Source of the DNA: Diabrotica undecimpunctata
Lineage: Eukaryota > Arthropoda > Insecta > Coleoptera > Chrysomelidae
Reading direction: 5' to 3'
Length of the DNA stretch: 64,000 nt
Assembly (NCBI RefSeq): GCF_040954645.1
Contig: NC_092809.1
Location: 78,694,935-78,758,934 of the forward strand
This document shows positions 62,413 through 64,000 of the stretch, piece after piece. The position numbers and the translations under genes are program-made. Under the pieces are notes generated by a model. The model was not told where the DNA came from and searched no databases. It saw nothing but the letters and a program-made list of their open reading frames with translations. Numbering within the stretch: the first letter of the stretch is position 1; the number at the start of each line of letters is the position of its first letter.

Positions 62413-64000
62413 AGACAAAGAAACAAACAGGAATTTTTTGTCACCCGAAGGAATTTATTAAATTGGCAGAAAATAAGGACAAAATAAGTGGAGCAAATCT
62501 GAAATTTGTAGATGGTTTTATCAACGAGACACCGATTAAAATTATGATTGATACTGGATCGGAAATTACACTGATCAACAGAAAACTAATAGAGGAATTT
62601 AATTTAACGAATTTGATTTACAAAATTCCCAAGGTAAATTTAGTGGGCGCAAATAAACGGACTTTGGCAACGATAAATGAAGGAATACGAATAAAAGTAC
62701 GATTGGATAAGAAATTTTATGCACTACAATGTGTTGTGATGCCAAACATGTTGCATGATATGATCGTAGGAGTGGATGAATTGGCAGAAAAACATGTGGT
62801 GATAGATTTCAAAAATAACACGTTGAAAATCACAGAGGAAAAAGAAGAAGAACAGGACAGTAAGAAAATGGAAAAGGAAAATGAGAAACAAAAAAATGAT
62901 TTAGACAAAGAACAAACGGTGGAAATGAATTTGGCAATGAAACAAGGACAGAGAAGAAAGAGGAGATTGGCAAAAGAAAGTGAAAAGTGGGTTTCCTCAA
63001 AAGAAGAGATGAGCCCAGAAGAAGAAAAAGAAGAAAGATTACCAAAAGAAGACGAAAAAGGTACAATTGAAACAGTGGTATTTGGAGAAGTATGCGAAAT
63101 GGAGGAGGCAGAATACAAAATAAATATGTGTAAAGAAATTGAGGAAAAAGAAAGAAAATTGATATGTGGAGAAGAAAAAGAAAAGGAATTGCGTATAATA
63201 TTGAGAAAGTATAAAGATTTAATAAATGAAGAAAACAGAGTAGCCAAAGAGTATGAACATTCATTTGAGGTTAAAGACTTAGGAAATTTTCGATCGAAAA
63301 CTTATCCGATCCCATATAAATACCGACAGGAGGTGAAAGGAGAAATTAACAAAATGTTAGAAGATCAAATCATAGAGAGATGTGACTCGCCGTACATCAA
63401 CCCAATCGTGATTGTGAAAAAAAGCAGTGGAGAATTGAGGCTCTGTTTGGATGCCCGGAATATAAATCAACACACGGTATCTCAATATGAATCACCCCTC
63501 AACATCGAAGCTATTTTTGGGAGAATTACGGGAACACACATGTTTTCTAAAATTGATTTAAAACATAGTTTTTGGTTAATACCGTTAGCAGAAAGATGTA
63601 GAAATTACACCGCTTTCTCAATCGATGGTATTGTATACCGATTTAAAGTAGTACCGTTTGGATTACAAAGTGCGTGTGCAGCATTGGTAAGAGCTCTCCA
63701 TACAATATTAAATAAATATGAAGATTTCATAGCGCACTACATCGACGACTTACTCATTTATTCACCAGATACATCAAGTCATTTGGAACACATAAAGATT
63801 ATTTTGGAAGAATTGGACAAGGCCGGATTAAAACTGAATGTTGAAAAATGTCAATTTTTTCAAAAAGAAGTGATATATTTGGGATTTAAATTGAACACAC
63901 AAACAGTTAGTTTAGCCGAGGACCGGGTAAAACTCATAGATGAATACCCAAGACCAACGAATTTAAAAACATTGAGAGGTTTTCTCGGAACGATCAACTA
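62346..64000 (+). CDS. pol: Gypsy element 2 pol: protease and RT (partial, open at window end)
   Basis: This frame is -1 relative to gag and overlaps it from 62346. Protease carries IKIMIDTGSEITLINR with DTGS. A long Lys/Glu linker follows, then RT: YPIPYKYRQEV, SPYINPIVIVKKSSGELRL, SKIDLKHSFWLIPL, VVPFGLQSACAALVRAL, catalytic HYIDDLLIYSPD near 63735-63770, CQFFQKEVIYLGFKL and LRGFLGTIN at the edge. All visible motifs are intact. The usual FWQIPL reads FWLIPL. No stop was found to 64000, so a complete pol is possible. Confidence 0.92.

Larger units (their letters stand above)
59126..64000 (+). mobile_element. Gypsy element 2 (pol-bearing relative), right end outside window
   Basis: 5' LTR, primer-binding site, gag and the start of pol are present; integrase and 3' LTR lie beyond 64000. 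Gag and the protease-to-RT linker are clearly homologous to the non-autonomous element at 52906. The pol frame is open to the window edge, so this may be a source of the enzymes. Confidence 0.88.

Overview
This window looks like intergenic DNA from a large, AT-rich insect genome. A beetle is possible, but nothing here settles the order. I found no convincing host gene. Almost every long reading frame belongs to a transposable element: BEL/Pao and Ty3/gypsy LTR retrotransposons, an I-type LINE, relics of RTE-like and other LINEs, two piggyBac elements, one PIF/Harbinger, one Tc1 fragment, a DNA transposon with a DUF7869-like transposase, a tRNA-derived SINE and a palindromic 367-bp satellite. 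Nine long (TA)n arrays punctuate the region. The only function that can be assigned is mobile-element biology; no host operon or pathway is visible.

Layout. 1-10502: a BEL/Pao element with an env gene (442-9892, TSD ATGGA) is inserted into the gag of a second, minus-strand BEL/Pao element (pieces 10502-9893 and 441-1). 10790-13268: DNA transposon with 31-bp TIRs and a broken DUF7869-like transposase. 13323-14276: PIF/Harbinger remnant with TSD TAA. 16305-19939: a diverged satellite copy with a 75-bp hairpin, a Tc1 tail, then about seven 367-bp monomers in head-to-head orientation. 21031-22353: minus-strand solo gypsy LTR inside a (TA)n tract. 23584-30294: minus-strand gypsy element (TSD ATAG) with 99% identical LTRs, a SAP-domain gag, and a pol ending in an OARD1/TARG1-like macrodomain plus a CCCH zinc finger. 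Its pol is interrupted by a 307-bp LINE tail. 31538-37036: nearly full-length I-type LINE. 37430-38400, 42950-43070, 44700-45700 and 46940-47100: decayed LINE pieces. 38657-41053 and 48837-51370: two piggyBac elements. 52906-58669: very young gypsy element that carries gag-protease but no reverse transcriptase or integrase. 58770-59025: SINE. 59126-64000: related gypsy element with an apparently intact pol start, cut by the window end.

How the parts relate. Nesting gives a relative chronology: BEL-2 precedes BEL-1, and the gypsy element precedes the LINE tail in its pol. Copies of one gypsy family (solo LTR, pol-less copy, pol-bearing copy) all lie in or against (TA)n tracts, which suggests target preference. 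The pol-less copy has almost identical LTRs, so it probably moved using enzymes from a relative such as the one starting at 59126. Coordinates of ORFs and sequence ends were read by eye. Family names come from motif recognition, not searches.
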